From Micrococcales bacterium (lineage in GTDB: Bacteria; Actinomycetota; Actinomycetes; Actinomycetales; Dermatophilaceae): a stretch of 5,298 nt of DNA. Position numbers and translations under genes: made by a program. The stretch spans positions 1-5,298 of the forward strand of contig PMJN01000098.1 of assembly GCA_003157445.1 (NCBI GenBank), written 5' to 3'. This document shows, piece after piece, positions 4,518 through 5,298 of this stretch (positions are counted from its first letter, which is position 1; every line of letters begins with the position of its first letter). Below the pieces are notes generated by a model. It made no database searches. It was not told where the DNA came from and was given only the letters and a program-made list of their open reading frames with translations.

Positions 4518-5298
4518 GTGTACAGACATATGACGCACAGGATCAAGAGCCGATTTGGGGCGGTAGCAGCAGCGGGCGCCATGCTGGCATTGGTGACCGC
4601 CGCAGCTCCCGCACTGGCCGGCGGTAGTAACGCCGAGGCGAGCACCCTGACCCCGATCAAGCACCTGGTCGTGATCTACCAGGAGAACGTGTCCTTCGAT
4701 CACTACTTCGCCACCTACCCGAGCGCGTCCAACGCACCCGGCGGGCCACGCTTCACCGCGGCGCCCGGCACGCCCACCGTCAACGGGCTGAACGGGCCCC
4801 TGTCGGCCCCGAACAACCCGAACTCCATACAGCCATTCCGGCTCGGGCCCGATCAGGCAGCCACCTGCGACCAAGACCACACTTACACCGACGAGCAGAA
4901 GGCCTTCAACTCCGGACTCATGGACAAGTTCGTGCAGACCGTGGGTCGAGGCGCGGGCACTTGCCCGGACTATGGCGAGGGCAAGGGCCTGGTCATGGGC
5001 TACTACGATGGCAACACCGTCACCGGGCTGTGGAACTACGCCCAGCACTTCGCCATGAGCGACAACTCCTACGGCACGACGTTCGGACCCTCCACCCCAG
5101 GAGCGCTGAACCTCGTCGCAGGGCAGACCCACGGCTTCGCCACGACCAGCCCCGCAGTGACCGCGAATGCGACCATCATCGGTGACCCGCAGCCCACCGG
5201 GGATAAGTGCGACACTCGCGATACCACCACATCGACCGACCCGAAGAACAAGAACGTCGGCGACCTGCTCAACGCCAAGGCCACCACGTGGGGCTGGT
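4518..5298 (+). CDS. Secreted phosphoesterase-family phospholipase C / acid phosphatase-like enzyme, N-terminal part
   Basis: The frame opens at GTG 4518, 6 nt after GAGGAG, and runs off the right edge after 260 codons. Residues 1-34 form a signal peptide: a basic start (HRIKSR), a hydrophobic core (GAVAAAGAMLALVTAAAP) and a likely cleavage after ALA at 32-34. There is no twin arginine, so Sec export is expected. The mature part begins with KHLVVIYQENVSFDHYF (48-64). Its Glu56-Asn57 match the metal-binding QEN motif of the phosphoesterase family that includes bacterial phospholipases C and AcpA. The motif TFGPSTPGALNLVAGQT (188-204) matches the region of the catalytic nucleophile, here Ser192 or Thr193. 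These enzymes split phospholipids or phosphomonoesters outside the cell and release phosphate. The candidate PHO box upstream fits phosphate scavenging. Substrate is unresolved, and the later metal-binding aspartates lie beyond the window. Confidence 0.93.
   Translation, partial: MYRHMTHRIKSRFGAVAAAGAMLALVTAAAPALAGGSNAEASTLTPIKHLVVIYQENVSFDHYFATYPSASNAPGGPRFTAAPGTPTVNGLNGPLSAPNNPNSIQPFRLGPDQAATCDQDHTYTDEQKAFNSGLMDKFVQTVGRGAGTCPDYGEGKGLVMGYYDGNTVTGLWNYAQHFAMSDNSYGTTFGPSTPGALNLVAGQTHGFATTSPAVTANATIIGDPQPTGDKCDTRDTTTSTDPKNKNVGDLLNAKATTWGW

Noticed and set aside
4422..5132. Long minus-strand frame of 236 codons opposite the phospholipase
   Set aside because: The opposite strand encodes a convincing signal peptide and phosphoesterase motifs; this frame is the complement of that high-GC3 gene and crosses its start and regulatory region.

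Overview
The window is GC-rich. Its real genes mostly use G or C at third codon positions, with Shine-Dalgarno-like starts and some GTG starts. Gene content (a tandem PAS-domain sensor, an MfpA/Qnr-like pentapeptide repeat protein, a CheA-type Hpt fragment, a CehA/McbA-type metallohydrolase tail and a secreted phosphoesterase-family phospholipase C) fits a soil-type high-GC actinobacterium. The genus cannot be set from sequence alone.

Layout, left to right. (1) 1-1979, minus strand: the N-terminal 659 codons of a large cytoplasmic sensor with at least six PAS domains, running off the left edge. PAS2-PAS4 form a tandem array with an exact 122-residue (366-bp) period; PAS5 and PAS6 are a second repeat class with a 119-residue period. 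(2) 1980-2466: 487 bp between genes, holding the sensor's ribosome binding site, a doubtful small ORF on the minus strand and a hairpin. (3) 2467-3165, minus strand: a 232-residue pentapeptide repeat protein whose C-terminal region resembles MfpA, the DNA-mimic gyrase-binding protein. (4) 3166-3318: a short divergent gap. (5) 3319-4076, plus strand: two adjacent gene relics. The first is a CheA-type Hpt domain broken by two single-base contractions and ending without the rest of CheA. The second is the C-terminal tail of a CehA/McbA-type metallohydrolase with an internal amber codon. (6) 4077-4517: a 441-bp non-coding stretch with two strong hairpins, a probable three-unit PHO box and a compact direct/inverted repeat. 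(7) 4518-5298, plus strand: the N-terminal part of an exported phospholipase C/acid phosphatase-like enzyme, running off the right edge.

The best-supported functional link is the candidate PHO box upstream of the exported phosphoesterase, which suggests a phosphate-scavenging gene switched on by phosphate starvation through PhoP. The PAS sensor and the Hpt relic are both signal-transduction parts and may once have belonged to one phosphorelay, but nothing here proves it. The middle of the window reads as a scar of gene decay and deletion. I see no clear new multi-gene system. The most notable points are the internally amplified PAS array, the double relic (decay versus homopolymer sequencing errors) and the regulatory architecture ahead of the phospholipase.
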